DNA of 64,000 nt. Source: Vermamoeba vermiformis (Eukaryota > Tubulinea > Echinamoebida). Positions 11,994-24,400 of the stretch are shown in pieces. Numbering within the stretch: position 1 is the first letter of the stretch; each line of letters begins with the position of its first letter. The notes below the pieces were generated by a model, which was not told where the DNA came from, searched no databases, and saw only the letters and a program-made list of their open reading frames with translations. Position numbers and translations under genes: made by a program. Where the stretch lies: NCBI GenBank assembly GCA_045837725.1, contig JBEWZL010000239.1, positions 1-64,000 on the forward strand. The letters run 5' to 3'.

Positions 11994-12299
11994 TCTATAA
12001 ATTTAAATAAATATTAAATACAAATAACTGATAGGCGTAACAAAACATTCGATTTTGAAATAAATATGCCGGTGGATCGAGATTCAAGGCCTTGCTTCAC
12101 TCACCAATTTGGCTTAAAAGAATATATTATGTCATTATGGTGTTGCGTTACGAGTTCGTGATTAATAATTAGCAAACAATCGAAAACTTAATAGCAGCAG
12201 GAATTTCTACGAAAGGGAGACCTGCTGGAGATCTGCAAACTGTATTGCGCATGGACGGATAGCATCAACGTGCGTATTTGATATGAGTTATTTACACGT
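11994..12299. other. SLX4 upstream region
   Basis: This 306-bp AT-rich gap lies between the SLX4 start and the GatC stop, both on the minus strand. It must hold the SLX4 promoter and the GatC 3' end. I see no further gene or repeat in it. Confidence 0.5.
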
Positions 12300-12945
12300 T
12301 TATTCAATGTCGTCTTCAAAGTCCGCCTTCTGCTTGGGCACAACGTAAAACTGGCCATCGCGCACTGAAGCTAACTCGAGTATCTTCGGCACACCATCTT
12401 TGCCTTCACCACTTGCACTCGTTCCCTCACTGTTAATCACGTGATCGTCGCGCTGCTTTAGAGCCACGTGTTCGAGCACAGATAACAAAGGAGTAACGCC
12501 TGTCGTGTCAATACGCTGTATTTTCTTTACTGATTGCAATATATTGTCCAAATCTGCTAGTAGCGTTGGTATTTTGTCCTCTGTGGGTGCTAGACCTGCG
12601 AGGGTTGCAGATTTGAGCAGATCTTCACGCGTAATTGTTTCGGAATTAGAGTCTCTCGTCAAAAATGTTTCTTTAATTGACCACTGTGGTTTACTGAATT
12701 CCTATCGTGTAAAGAAGTCAAAATAACGCCATACTGAATTTATAAAAATATTTGTTTAATATTCAATGATTTCTCCGATCGTGTTACGCAACATATCCAC
12801 AATAACGAATTCTTACCGTAAATTCTTTGCTTCTCTTTGTGCACGTATGAAAGGCACTGATTTTTGTAACACAACTACTGCGAGCTTTCGCTGCTGCATA
12901 GGAGCGAGATACAGCTCCGGCTGTCTTTTTGAGCACAATATTCAT
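12300..12945 (-). CDS. GATC: Mitochondrial glutamyl-tRNA(Gln) amidotransferase subunit C
   Basis: Two exons (12945-12817, 12701-12300) encode 176 residues. Exon 1 is a classic mitochondrial presequence: MNIVLKKTAGAVSRSYAAA is basic, Ser/Ala-rich and lacks acidic residues. Exon 2 opens with KPQWSIKETF and continues with ITREDLLKSATLAGL, DLDNILQSVKKI and VTPLLSVLEHVALKQRDD. These are the hallmarks of GatC, including the short C-terminal segment that wraps around GatA. The GatCAB complex amidates Glu-tRNA(Gln) in mitochondria. The start at 12945 was chosen because it gives the presequence and an in-frame GTAAGA donor. The gene is divergent from the FAD oxidase, with only 118 bp between the two starts. 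Confidence 0.88.
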
Positions 12946-13063
12946 AATGATAGTAAGCGAACACCGTGATGCGCAACTGTGTGCAACAGATGGGTTGGCT
13001 AAAACGAAAAGTCGCAAGAAGAAGGAAGTAAACGCTGTTCCAGAAACAAACTATTTTCCGAAC

Positions 13064-14837
13064 ATGAACACTAACCAACACTCCATATTAATTGTCGGAG
13101 CAGGAGTATTCGGCTTGTCAACGGCACTAGAGCTACATAACCGAGGATACTCCGTTTCAGTTGTTGATGCAGATCGTGTTCCGGCCGAGCTTGCTGCAAG
13201 CACCGATATTAGCAAACTTGTGCGTGCTGATTATGGTGACGACGAGTTTTACTTCGATTTGATGGTATGTTGTTGCAATTTACATTAGATCCGAAAACGG
13301 TTTTAAATAAATCCAAGCTTCAATAAGCTTGACGTGAGTAATTTTGGAATAAATAATTTAATTAAAGTGTAATTAATTTTTTTCTTTTAACTTCATTGAT
13401 CTTGGCGGTTCCTCACACCTTACATTAGGAAGAAAGCTTCAAGTTATGGGAGCAGTGGAACAAAGAATGGAAAGAAGATTTATATCACCAAGATGGTATT
13501 TTGGCGCTGTCCAGAAGTTTTAAGGTACGTTGAGGTCGCGTGTTTAAACATTGTGCTCAGTGAACCACACTTCGTGATTTTACTTTATTATTAAACCGGT
13601 TTAATTACCTACAGGACGGCAACTTTATTTATGAAACGTGCAAAACACTTAAGAAGCGCAAATACCCTGTGGAAGAACTCGATCGAAGCACGATCACCAA
13701 GCGGTACCCTGCTTGGTAAGCTCAGACGTATTCCACCCTCGAAGCCTAATTAATGTATTGTATGCACGAAGGAATTCTTCCATTTGGAATCGTGGCTACT
13801 TCAATACACTGGCCGGCTGGGCCGAGTCAGGTCGCGTAGTGACGAAGCTTGCCGAGAAGCTGCGCAGCTTGGGCGTAAAGATCGATCAACTTGCAGCCAG
13901 CGAAGTGTTGCGCAGTGGCAACAAAATCACGGGCATTAAGTTCCAAGATGGTTCTGTGCGCACTGCTGAGTGAGTACATTTGACGTAATTCTTACCTGAT
14001 CTGACCTCTCGTAGTACTTACGTCATTGCTGCCGGTGCATCGACTGCCATGTTGTTGCCCCATTTGCAAGTAAGGCGACGAACATATTTGAGTTGATTGG
14101 ATCTAACGTCGCGCTGCAGGCAGCGATGGTTGCTACTGGCCAGCCAGTGTTCCACTTTACACCACCTCCCAAACAAGCTCACTTGTTCCACAGCTCTCAA
14201 TTCCCTCCATTCTTCTCCGACATTACGGAGACAGGTTATTATGGATTCCCTCCCCACCCGAGTGACGGTCGCATCAAGATGGGTACGTAGTTCTTGTTTG
14301 CCGATTCCCACGCTAACCTTTGTAGGCCACCACGGTACTGGCTATCCCATCTCATGGCCAATCACCGCTGCAAAGGTCAAAGAGACTTGGGACCGTGTAC
14401 TCAACATTGAGACTGCCAGAATTCGAAAGTTTTTGGCACAGTCCATTCCGTCCCTTGCTGAGGCACCCATCATTTTCACTCGTTTGTGCCTTTATTGCGA
14501 TACGTGCGTACTTCCATATCCCTGAGCTCCAAACTGACAACTGTTTAGTAAGGACACTGACTTTTGGATCAACCGCGATCCGAACTTTTCAAATCTGGTT
14601 GTGTCTGCAGGTGGAAGTGGGCACGGATTTAAATTTAGTAAGTTTAAAAATCGTGTACCTCTTTTATAACTTCTTTTTGCAGCTCCCATTATTGGCAAAA
14701 TAACCGCGGATGCGTTGGAAGGAAAGCAAAACAGATTTTTGGAGCGCTTCAAGTACCGCACTTTTGACAACAATGTAACCGCTAAAGAACAAGCACGCTG
14801 CAAAACAGCAGACTTGACACTGCAGTCGGCATTATAA
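13064..14837 (+). CDS. FAD-dependent amine oxidase (sarcosine / fructosyl-amino-acid oxidase type)
   Basis: Nine exons (13064-13264, 13429-13524, 13615-13715, 13772-13969, 14015-14069, 14120-14282, 14326-14503, 14549-14637, 14683-14837) give 411 residues. The Rossmann dinucleotide motif ILIVGAGVFGLSTALEL is at residues 8-24. TYVIAAGAST and the C-terminal VVSAGGSGHGFKFTPIIG are typical of the MSOX/PIPOX/fructosyl amino acid oxidase (DAO) family. Members oxidise secondary amines with O2 and often hold FAD covalently. The C-terminal SAL tripeptide is a weak variant of the peroxisomal PTS1 signal, so a peroxisomal site is possible. An alternative in-frame start at 12929 would overlap the GatC first exon; 13064 is preferred because the flavin motif follows at once. 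Its stop lies 9 bp from the stop of the convergent F-box/LRR gene. Confidence 0.85.
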
Positions 14838-14846
14838 ACCGTTCAT

Positions 14847-16940
14847 TTAATAGTCCTCCTCCCAATGAGGATCGTAATCACGGCCAATCATTGTGTTGAC
14901 GTACCAGTGATTCAGATCGCGCTTAGTGGATGTCGGAGGATCGAAGCCGTACTTGACGCGCGTTGTGGGTAACATGGTGGATAGCTCTAACATCTTGCTT
15001 TGTGATATTTGCTTCTTGTCCGCGAGCACGACAGAGTTGTTCACCAGATCTAATTCTTCCAGTTGTGTGAGTCCAGTCAAGTGAACTAGGCACTCCTCTG
15101 GCATCGAGTCGAGTTTTAAATGGCGAAGCGTCGAACATCGTTGTAAGTGTGAAAAAAACTGAGCTGTATCGTCTGGTCTCGAGGTGTAGGCATACTCTTC
15201 CGCGATAAGTCGAAAAGAGCGAATGTTAAACTTTGACCAATCCTCCTGACTGCCAAGCATGTCCATGTAGAAGTTGGGTACTACAGTGATCTCTTTGAGA
15301 GAGGGCGGTGCATTTTTGATCTGTGCTTGCTCAGCCCCATCGTAGACGAGCTTTTCTAAATTTACGGCACCTTGCAAATCGAGTGCCAGGGGCTGTTTAC
15401 AATGTATCACCAGCTTTTTGAGACGAGGCATTTCAACATTCCATTTGCCTTTGTCGGTATTCAGCGATACAGTCAACGAGACCAAGCGATCAAAGCAATC
15501 TTCAACGGTGATAGCTTGTTTGCTGTGCCACGTCAGTTTGGTTAGATTTGAGGCGCTTCTCAAGCCATTGATATTGTTGCAGCACAAATAAAGCTCCGTC
15601 AATGCAGGCAATTCGGAGGGTAGTGTCACCGTACCCCAGCAGTTGATAATTAAACCAGTTAATTTGGTCAACATTTCGTCGGGAAGTGGAGGTGGGGCCT
15701 CATTATTGCCCACATAGCGCACTCTGAAACGTGTTAGTTCAATTTATATTTGGATAAAAAGGGTGTAACTTACCCTAGCTTCTTCAGTTTACCAAATTTT
15801 GTTAGTGCGGTCACCTCGCTGCCCCGATTGGCAAAGCTTAAACGCAACTGTGTTAAATTCGACAAATTGGTTAACGAGGATAACTCGGAGATTCCCCTTG
15901 TTTGATCATCTAAATCAAGCTTGGTTAAATTTGTCATGCGGCCAATGCTAGCCAACATTACAGGATCCAACACCGGCTCTGTAGAATCAGATTTCCTGCA
16001 GTTCACGATAGAAAGACTAGCCAATCGAGACAGATTCGCTATCATTTGATGTGAAGGAAAGGATTTCGAGAGGATTCCTTTCAAAACCAACTTATTAAGA
16101 TTCTTCAAGTGGCGCAGAACATTGAGTTTAAGGCTCATTTTCTTAGTTCGGAACCACTGTGGCTTTGCAATAGTTACGTTGCTGCGCCAAATTAGACCAA
16201 GTCATTAGCCAAGCCAAAAACTTACGTGATACGTGGTGCTAGCATTTTGAACAGCCTTTTTGATGTGTAGAGGAATGAAAAAGTGTCCGGCCAAGCAACA
16301 ACGAAGGCGGCGATGCGACCGTACAACTCCTATAATATGTAAGTAAAGGATTCGAAGTAAAAGTATGAGTCCACATACAGGTAGCAGGGTCATGAAGGAA
16401 CCTTCAGCGCATTCGTCGCCCCAGTGATCGTCGCGACGACAATGAAAGCATGTGCGTACTGAGTAACAAAGTTATTAATCATCCTACGATTGGTATCTCT
16501 CCGTCAGTTACCTGAAAGCAAAGGCACTTTCAAAGGTGAAATTTTAAGCTTCAACGTTCGTCTTACGTGTTTGAATGCTTTTTGGGCTTCTTGCTCGTTG
16601 ACGAACCGCAAATAGATTCCTCCTAAAATAATTAGCAAACTCGCTAAGTTCAATAGATGCATTACCGTTCCTATTCTGTACGTTTTGTAGCTTGAACGCC
16701 CGCAAGTTAAAGATTGCCGATCCAATTTTCCAATTTGTTTCCTCTACCCAACAAATAATATTAATATTTGTGGATAATTTTTTAGATTATACGTGCTTAT
16801 GGTATATGCCACCGGTTCATTTGTTTGACTTTCCTAAAGATCCTGTCAATTTGTGGGTGCGATATCGAAGACCCTACCGAATCACTAGCATCGCTATCCT
16901 CTTCATCGGAGCTAAAATTAAGTGCAGCAAAGCGACTCAT
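14847..16940 (-). CDS. F-box / leucine-rich-repeat protein with RRM-like segment and CCHC zinc knuckle
   Basis: Seven exons (16940-16878, 16741-16666, 16622-16512, 16458-16379, 16329-16226, 16181-15774, 15723-14847) give 572 residues. Order: acidic start MSRFAALNFSSDEED; an RRM-like patch NGGIYLRFVNEQEAQKAF; a CCHC knuckle CFHCRRDDHWGDEC near residue 90; an F-box-like helix set LPELYGRIAAFVVAWPDTFS and LYTSKRLFKMLAP; then leucine-rich repeats (LKNLNKLVL, MTNLTKLDL, LSNLTQLRL, LTQLEELDL) to the end. F-box/LRR proteins recruit substrates to SCF ubiquitin ligases. RNA binding would be unusual and is inferred. The exon 1/exon 2 splice is the least certain join. The gene diverges from TBL2 with 155 bp between starts. 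Confidence 0.7.
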
Positions 16941-17095
16941 GGTTTGACCGTGTTGTGGTTCAGGTCTGATGTTGAAATAAAATTGCGATTGACCTGGAGA
17001 GGGGCTTGCAAAAAAAAATTGCTGGCATTGGACCCAACTTTTTTTGCAACAACTTAACAGAGCACTGGGTTTCGTGCAATAATTAAAGCGCCGAC

Positions 17096-18842
17096 ATGGA
17101 CATAATGTTAATCGCAATAATTCTGGGTCTGGTAGCTGTTGTTGGATTTATTTTCGCAAACGCGCTTAAAAAGAAAGCTACCACTCCTGACACTGCACAA
17201 ATCAAAGCGGAACAAACTAGTAAACCAGAAACGAGCAAGAAGGTAAACGTGGGTGCCAGGTTTTTTTGTTTGGCCATCTGAAAAAATTGCAAATAATTCA
17301 GAAAAATTCGTATTAATATCATTTTGTTGCAAAGGCTCCTAAAAAACCCGCTAAAGTACCTTCTCAACCCACAATTTCACATCCGCTACTGTTTACTCGA
17401 ATAAAACTTCAGGATGGCCCGGTGACCGCCATTTGCTTCAGCCCGAATGGCCAATACTTTGCCTCGTGTTCTAGTGATAGAAGTGTACTAATATTCAACG
17501 CAAATCAATTGAACGAGAAAGATAAGAGGTGCGTGTCGCGTCAAGATCGAATTGTACAACTTGTATTTATCGCAGTCATTTAGGCACATCCGAATTAACA
17601 CTGAATATGACTACGTTGCGGCATGCAGCTTCTCTTCAGACAGCAAACAATTGGTTGCTGCATTTGGTGACGCCAAAAAAATAGTCACGTATCAGATCAC
17701 CACGGAGGTATAAATACAGCTTTATTCGTGCACCGAAATCAAATTAATTGTTACTGCTTCAGAAAAATGCCGAGGGACGCCATTACAAGGCTGTGCACGA
17801 ATTTGAGACGCAGCACAAAGCGAAGATCGTTTCTATGCAATTGAGCTCCTCACAGCAATTCATCGTCACATGCGGTGCTGGTAAGAATGAGAAATATGAG
17901 TATAGCACTCGAGTTCAAGTAACTAAAAGCGATTGTTATAGACACTGAAGTCAAGGTATGGTCTCCGAAAGGCACATTGATCGAAGCGATCGATACGAAG
18001 CAAGGTCGCAACAATATGTATGGCTTATGAGGATATACATAGCTGCAAATAATTAACTAACCCATCAAGGTCGATAATTTCTCCCGACTCCGCGTACTTT
18101 TCAGTCGCAGCTTGGATGGCTGACGTCCGTGTAAGTTATTGAATGGCGCGTTGTTTCACCATCCGTTCTCACGCCATGTCTGTAGATCTGGAAGATTCTA
18201 CAAGACAAGAAGACTGGCGCATTTAGCGGCGTTAAGAAGCCTCATATTGGCATGTTGAAAGGACACAAGGTACACTGCCATACACGTGTCAATTACTTTC
18301 TTGTTAACATCACGGGTGTAGAGTGGTGTCAACTCTGTGTGCTTCAACTCCAAATCGACGAGGATGGTATCTGCGTCGGAGGATGGTACATGGAAAGCTT
18401 GGAATATTGCCGTTCAGTATGTATCTTATATACCTCAAGCGTGTGTGATCCGGTCAGACTAATTGACGTACACGGTAGATTCGAGTTGGATGCTGATCCT
18501 GAGCTCTTGTTCTCCGTTGAAAATACTTATAAGACCACTGACAAGTCTTCCAAGACAAAGCCTCTCCCGTTCCATAACATCTCAATGTCGCCCAACGATC
18601 AAGTCGTAGCTACTGTGACTGGCAGCAATATCAACGTAAGTCCTGGTCACTCTTTGATTGGTTGACTAATTGGTTGTACTGCGTAGCTTTGGAAAGCTGA
18701 AAATGGTGAGCTGATCGACTCGATCGACGGTGTGCATGGAAGTTTCATCACAGGCTTGGCGTGGTCGCCTGACAGCTCTCTTCTTGCTGCTTCGTGCGAA
18801 GATAAGGCAGTGTACATATACAAGAATCCACTGAAAAAATAA
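17096..18842 (+). CDS. TBL2: Transducin beta-like protein 2 (TBL2), ER-anchored WD40 protein
   Basis: Ten exons (17096-17242, 17335-17528, 17584-17707, 17763-17880, 17942-18017, 18070-18130, 18186-18269, 18322-18416, 18479-18635, 18687-18842) give 403 residues. One N-terminal membrane helix (MLIAIILGLVAVVGFIFANAL) and a Lys-rich linker are followed by WD40 blades: VTAICFSPNGQYFASCSSDR, GVNSVCFNSKSTRMVSASED and FITGLAWSPDSSLLAASCED. The single N-terminal anchor plus WD repeats matches TBL2, an ER membrane protein linked to PERK and eIF2-alpha signalling in animals. Length is slightly below human TBL2. AIF begins 96 bp downstream on the same strand. Confidence 0.82.
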
Positions 18843-18937
18843 ATAAATAGTGACGTGCACGGAAGGCTTGGAGCCTCGTGACTTCAGCAGGAAATTTTTC
18901 CCATCCAATTTTTATTTTGCATTACAAGGACACAACC

Positions 18938-21425
18938 ATGCTATCTCGTGTTCTATCTCGCACTTGGCGTGCAACAACTTCACATTTAAGCCGATCAACC
19001 TCGCGGGTTGGATCGAGACAAGTCAAGCGCACCCTTCACACTAATAATGCCCAAAAATTAAATACACCACTAGCAAAAAAACTAATATTTTCCGGGTTAT
19101 TTGGCATGTCTGCGGTAAGTCCAAAATATCTTTGCCACGTAAAATTATCGAATATTAATAAACTGGGCCTTGCTGCATTAATTTAATGTTAATAATAATT
19201 TAAAATATTAGCTTTATGTTGCTAGCACAGCTTTTGCTGAAGACAATGAGCAGAAGAATGAGGAGAGCGAACAGAACGATCTTGACTTCTTTTTAGCTGA
19301 CGAGGACGATGAAACAAAATCAAATAAAGCAGAAGATGTAGCAGAGGAGAAGGACAAAAAGAAGAAGAAAAAGAAAAAGAAGAATAAGAACAAGAAGAAA
19401 AAATCGAAGCACGTGTCCGAAGAGGAATCCGTCGCGGAGACAGTGGAACCTGAGGAGCCAAACCCTGTCGACATCGCTGAGGATAAGCGCGATGACGAGG
19501 AGCTCAATGGAATTCTAAGATACAAATACTTAATTGTTGGTGGAGGTACTGCATCTTACGCGGCTATTCAAGCTATTCGGAAGGAAGATCCTGACGCTGA
19601 GGTAAGCTTACTAGTGACTTGAGTATTAGTTGCATATCATCATCGAGCATTTGTTTCGAGCACAACTATGTGCCAAGTGCTGTACTAACTTAGCTCGTAG
19701 ATCCTGATGGTCACTTCCGACGAACGCCCACCTTATCAAAGACCACCTCTCTCCAAAGAGCTGTGGTGGACTGAAGACGCAAATGTTGCACAAAACCTCA
19801 AGTTTACTGATTGGATGGGCAATGTCACCCAGTAAGTAACTGTGTTAGTATCATGCTCATGAACTGACTTTTAACAGCGTTGAGTACAAACACTTATCGG
19901 ATTATGCAGCAGACAGCAAAATTCGTTTAGTGTTGGGGCAGAACGTGAAGGATATGGATGCGTACCGCAAAGCAGCTCTTCTTGAAGATGGACGCATCAT
20001 CTTCTTTGAGAAGTGTTTGTTGGCTACTGGTGGCGAACCCAGACAATTGCCTGGCGCGCCCAAGCACCCGCACGTGACCACTTTCCGCTCTGTAAGTCAA
20101 GTGTATGGACTTACATTACATTATGCTTACTAACGGGACGTACGCAAGGTGCGCGACTTCCAAGATCTCGACGCTGTCACGCGGGATCCGAACGTTAAAC
20201 ACATCACTGTTGTGGGTGGTGGATTCTTAGGCACTGAGATTACTGCTGCATTGAATTCCCGTGCTAAAAAGGCTGGCTTTAAAGTTGCACAACTGTTCCC
20301 TGAACCTGGTAAGAGAACCTATCGGATCGAGTCATTTGATCTGACTCGTCACAGGTATTATGGCATTGAATGTACCCGCCTATCTTAGTGATTACGCCAC
20401 GAACAAATTACGTCAAGATGGTGTTGAAGTGCATACCGGCGTCGTAATCAAGAACTTTGAGGTAAACGACCAGAAAGCATTGACAAGCGATTCGTCAGGC
20501 TCGGAATCTGGTCAAGAGCCTCAAAGCCGCGCAGGCAACTTCACATTGACATTGTCAAACGACCAAAAAGTCCAAACTGACCACGTTGGTAAGTGTTAAA
20601 ATGAATGTTTTCAGATCTGTTATGGTCAGATTAATAATAGTTTTTTCATAACAGTCGTCGCTATCGGTATTAAGCCTAACACCCAGTTGGCTGAGTCAGC
20701 AGGTCTCGAGATTGACAAGAACAACGGTGGAATCGTCGTAAATCAAGAATTAGCAGCTCGATCTGACCTCTATGTGGTAAGTACTATTTAATTCACATCA
20801 ACTCCAAAATTGTGTACACAACCATAATCACATAACGCGGGAATATGTCCAAAAATAGCTCACATCAATCTCCTAGGCCGGAGATGTGCTCTCGTATTAC
20901 GATCCAATCCTTGGTCGTCGACGTGTCGAGCATTACGACCACGCCGATAACAGCGGCAGACATGCAGCTCTGAACATGACAGGTGCTCGCAAGGCTTACA
21001 ACTACATGCCCATGTTCTGGGGTGCGATGAACGGCATCCCTTACGAGGCTGTTGGTTTGATTGACTCAAAGCTCGACACTGTTGGAGTATGGCAAAGAGG
21101 TGAGTTGCATCGATAGTTGGCTGATATCTAACCGATCTCCTTAGGAGAAGACGAGAACGGCAGTGAGAACGAAGAACAAGGCGAGTACAAGAAAGGAATT
21201 GTGTATTACATGAAGAACAAGAAGATTGTTGGCGTGCTCTTGTGGAACTTGTTCAATCGTGTTGATGACGCTCGTCGTGCCATCAGAATTGGTCGTGAGT
21301 TTGACGACACGGAGAAGTTGCAACGCGTGATTGCTCTGGATGATAAGGATAAGGAGGAGGAAGACCGTCGCATGAAAGAGCTGAATGATCGCGACACACA
21401 ACAAGCTAAGACCGTCAAAGTCTAA
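18938..21425 (+). CDS. AIFM1: Apoptosis-inducing factor (AIF) type mitochondrial flavoprotein
   Basis: Nine exons (18938-19114, 19212-19601, 19701-19831, 19878-20091, 20149-20308, 20355-20588, 20655-20776, 20877-21099, 21145-21425) give 643 residues. A basic presequence (MLSRVLSRTWRATTSHLSRS) and a hydrophobic anchor lead to an acidic stretch and a run of lysines. The pyridine-nucleotide oxidoreductase core follows: FAD motif YLIVGGGTASYAAIQAIRK, RPPYQRPPLSKELW, NAD motif ITVVGGGFLGTEI, then AGDVLSYYD and the AIF C-terminal domain HYDHADNSGRHAALNMTG. Known role: inner-membrane NADH oxidase needed for respiratory chain assembly (with CHCHD4), and a cell death effector when released. The Lys-rich linker is unusual for the family. 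Confidence 0.9.
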
Positions 21426-21498
21426 GACCAGTTCTGCGTGTAACAGATAAATAAAATTACTTAGAGGTTAAATTTACCTCAGCTCTGTCTAGTTCTTG

Positions 21499-24400
21499 AT
21501 GGAGTTGCCATCAGAGATTTGGGCAGCAATCTCAGGCGATTTGTCGGTGAGCGACAAGTGCTCGCTAAGTGCTGTCTGCAGATTAACGAAGCAAACAGTT
21601 TACAATGACTCATTTTGGCTTGATTTTGCTTTGAAAAATTTATTACGTGGCCTAACAATCGAGGAGATAATTGTTTTGGTGTTTTTGAAGGCAGATCAAG
21701 AAAGATTATCAAAAAGTCGAATTTCAAAAATTCAAAATTATCTCAAAATTAGCTATGACGCATCCATTGGTAAGTTAATGTTTTTTCATTAAATTCTAAC
21801 TCATTGGCAGATTTATCAGCAACACTTGCGAAGGAGGGTGCGATCTCGCCTTCGCTGATTAATCTTGGTGAGTATCGAGGAATTGCATGGCGAGAGTGGG
21901 CTAGTAACACGTTTGCATTCAATTTTGTGGCGTTGTTTTGCCGGCCGGAGACCCTGAATGTAAGCTCGAGGTGCTGTCGGATCCGTTTAAAAAGCCTTTT
22001 TTGTAGATAAAGGGCACGCTAGAGCAAAACGATATGAAAATGTTACTATCACGGCATGGAGAGGCAATTAAGCACTTCTCTTGGCGAGAAACTACATTCG
22101 TAATTGATTGGGACGTCACCAAATTGCTGCCTAACTTACAGAGCGCCATCTTGCCTGAATTCGTAGGTCTTGCTAACAATATGGAGCACTAACTAACGAT
22201 TACTTAAGATGAAAAATAATTCTTTTGCAAGCAGCCTGTCCACCTCGCTCACAAAGCTTGATATAACGACCAGCGGAGTCGTGAACCTGAGCTCGTTTAC
22301 TCGATTAGCGCAGGTAAAGTCTTGATTTATTCTGTTTGGCGACTAACGCGAATGTGTACAGCTGCGATCGTTCAAAGAAAGCGGCGGTGACGGACACTCT
22401 GATCTGCTTGTGTTTCTTCGTGCTCTTGGCTCGCAGCTGGAGAGTTTGAGTACGTACTTAATTGTACTCCTGTTGCAACGACTAACTTCTGTATTAGAAC
22501 TGATATCGCTCTCACAGACAGACGTTATTGTAGGTAGCGTAGCTGGCGATGCGTTCTAATTCTTTCGCAGGAATTGGGTCAATACTGCTCTCAACTAAGA
22601 TCGTTGCGTACATCCGAAGTCCAGTGTCCCGATACATTGTTCTCAGGACTAACAAACATCGCTACAAACAGCCCCAAGTTTCCAAAGACATTGCAAATAA
22701 AACACGAAGGAAAAAGAAAAGACCTCCTGCGCTACTTGGTGCTGAAAAATTCTTTACAGGTAAATCAAAAGAGCGACGCGCGCGATAACTAACTCATTCC
22801 TTAGCTTTTGGACATCGTTTGAAGAAATTAGTGCTTGAAAATATTGAGTGCTCAATTATAGAGCACATTGCGCACGCTACGAATTTGGTTCATTTGACCT
22901 TGACAACTGAAGACCCAAAGTCGAAGGTGGCTGACAGCTCAAATATCGTAGTGCCGCAAGTTATTGCACAGCTCAAGAAACTTGAGGATTTTACTTTAGG
23001 TAAGTTTGTTCTTGCTCGTTTTATAATACTTATCTCGGTATGGCAGCATTGTTCTCTGATTTTGAAGTGGAGTTGCATCACTCGCATCTTACAAAGCTGA
23101 ACGTCTTCGTTCGCCATAGTGTCATTAACATACCGTCGCTCATCCACCTCGAAGTACAGCGTGCTTCGGAATCGGTCCACCTGAGCAACTGTGCACTGAA
23201 GGTACTGTCGGTTGGCAGTGACGTGCGTCAATTCACCACTGTGGACGTAAATTGGAGTTCATTGGAGGAACTACGGTTTTACTCCAACCACTTAAACTAT
23301 TGGGGCTTTGTGGACAACTTGCCGAAGGACCTCGTCGCCAAAACTGCGCTGCACTCGAACGATTTAGCTTTTCGAGTGATTGATGTGAGCTCCTTACTCT
23401 ATTCGCACCTACAATTAATTCATCTATACTACATTGGCAGAACAAGTCGCTGATGCCTGAAAGGACAACCCTCGAATGGAGCCAGCTAGAGCTACTCTTC
23501 GAAAAGCCTCGCGTAATACCTCGTGAACTAATGCTGTACGGAGCCCCGAACGCGTTGATTGGTTATAAAATGCTCCTCGATAAGTTCAATGCCATTGAAA
23601 GTTTGGACTTCTGGGACTGCCAGGACATTACAACTGATGCTTTGGATATTCTTTGCAGTGGTAAGGTCATTTCGTTGTTTGACACTCAAAACTCCGCAGC
23701 ATCGTCTCAATCTTGGAGTAGGATTGCCGAATCTGAAGCAGATCGGATTCACCGAGTCACGCAACGTGGCTGCACCATTCAGTCACTTGAAACTTCACAG
23801 CAAGAGCTTGGAACTGATCTACTTGTATCACATTCACTCCGTGGAGACGAGCGACATTCAGTGTCCCAATCTTCGAACTATTACATTTGATAACGCTGGT
23901 AGAGTACGTTGAGTTCGGATCGTGTATCAAGTGGATTAATCGCTTTTACAGTACAATTTTCTAGAAGACGTGACCGACACCAACTTCTGCGAAATGACGC
24001 TACAACAACTGGGGTAATTCGTCTTTGTATTAATTTTCTTAAATCTAATGTATTATGCAGCGAAACAGATGCTTGCCCAAAGTTAATTAACTATGTGGCT
24101 TATCCGACGCAAACATACCTTGACTTGACAGATTACGCCTCCAAGGAGCCCACTAAGCCTGTTTTGTTGACGAGGATTCCTTCAGGCCTCACTGTTTTGA
24201 AACTGCATCTCAACTCGAACTTGGTCGCTGTGGATGTGGAGTCGGACGCGCTTCGGCAGTGTTCAATTACTTGCTGTCATTACTTGAGAACTATCAAATT
24301 GAAGGCGGACGTGCGTTCATTTGATATTGCCAACACACCGCTATTGGAGCACCTGACACTGGAATCAAAGGTAACGACAGATTTTGACTGTTCGGTTCTG

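Noticed and set aside
12929-13063. Upstream in-frame start for the FAD oxidase
   Set aside because: It would add 45 basic residues overlapping the GatC presequence exon on the other strand; the flavin motif follows directly after the ATG at 13064.
19214-19525. Ser/Phe-rich minus-strand frame across the AIF linker
   Set aside because: It is the antisense image of the Lys/Glu-rich AIF exon.
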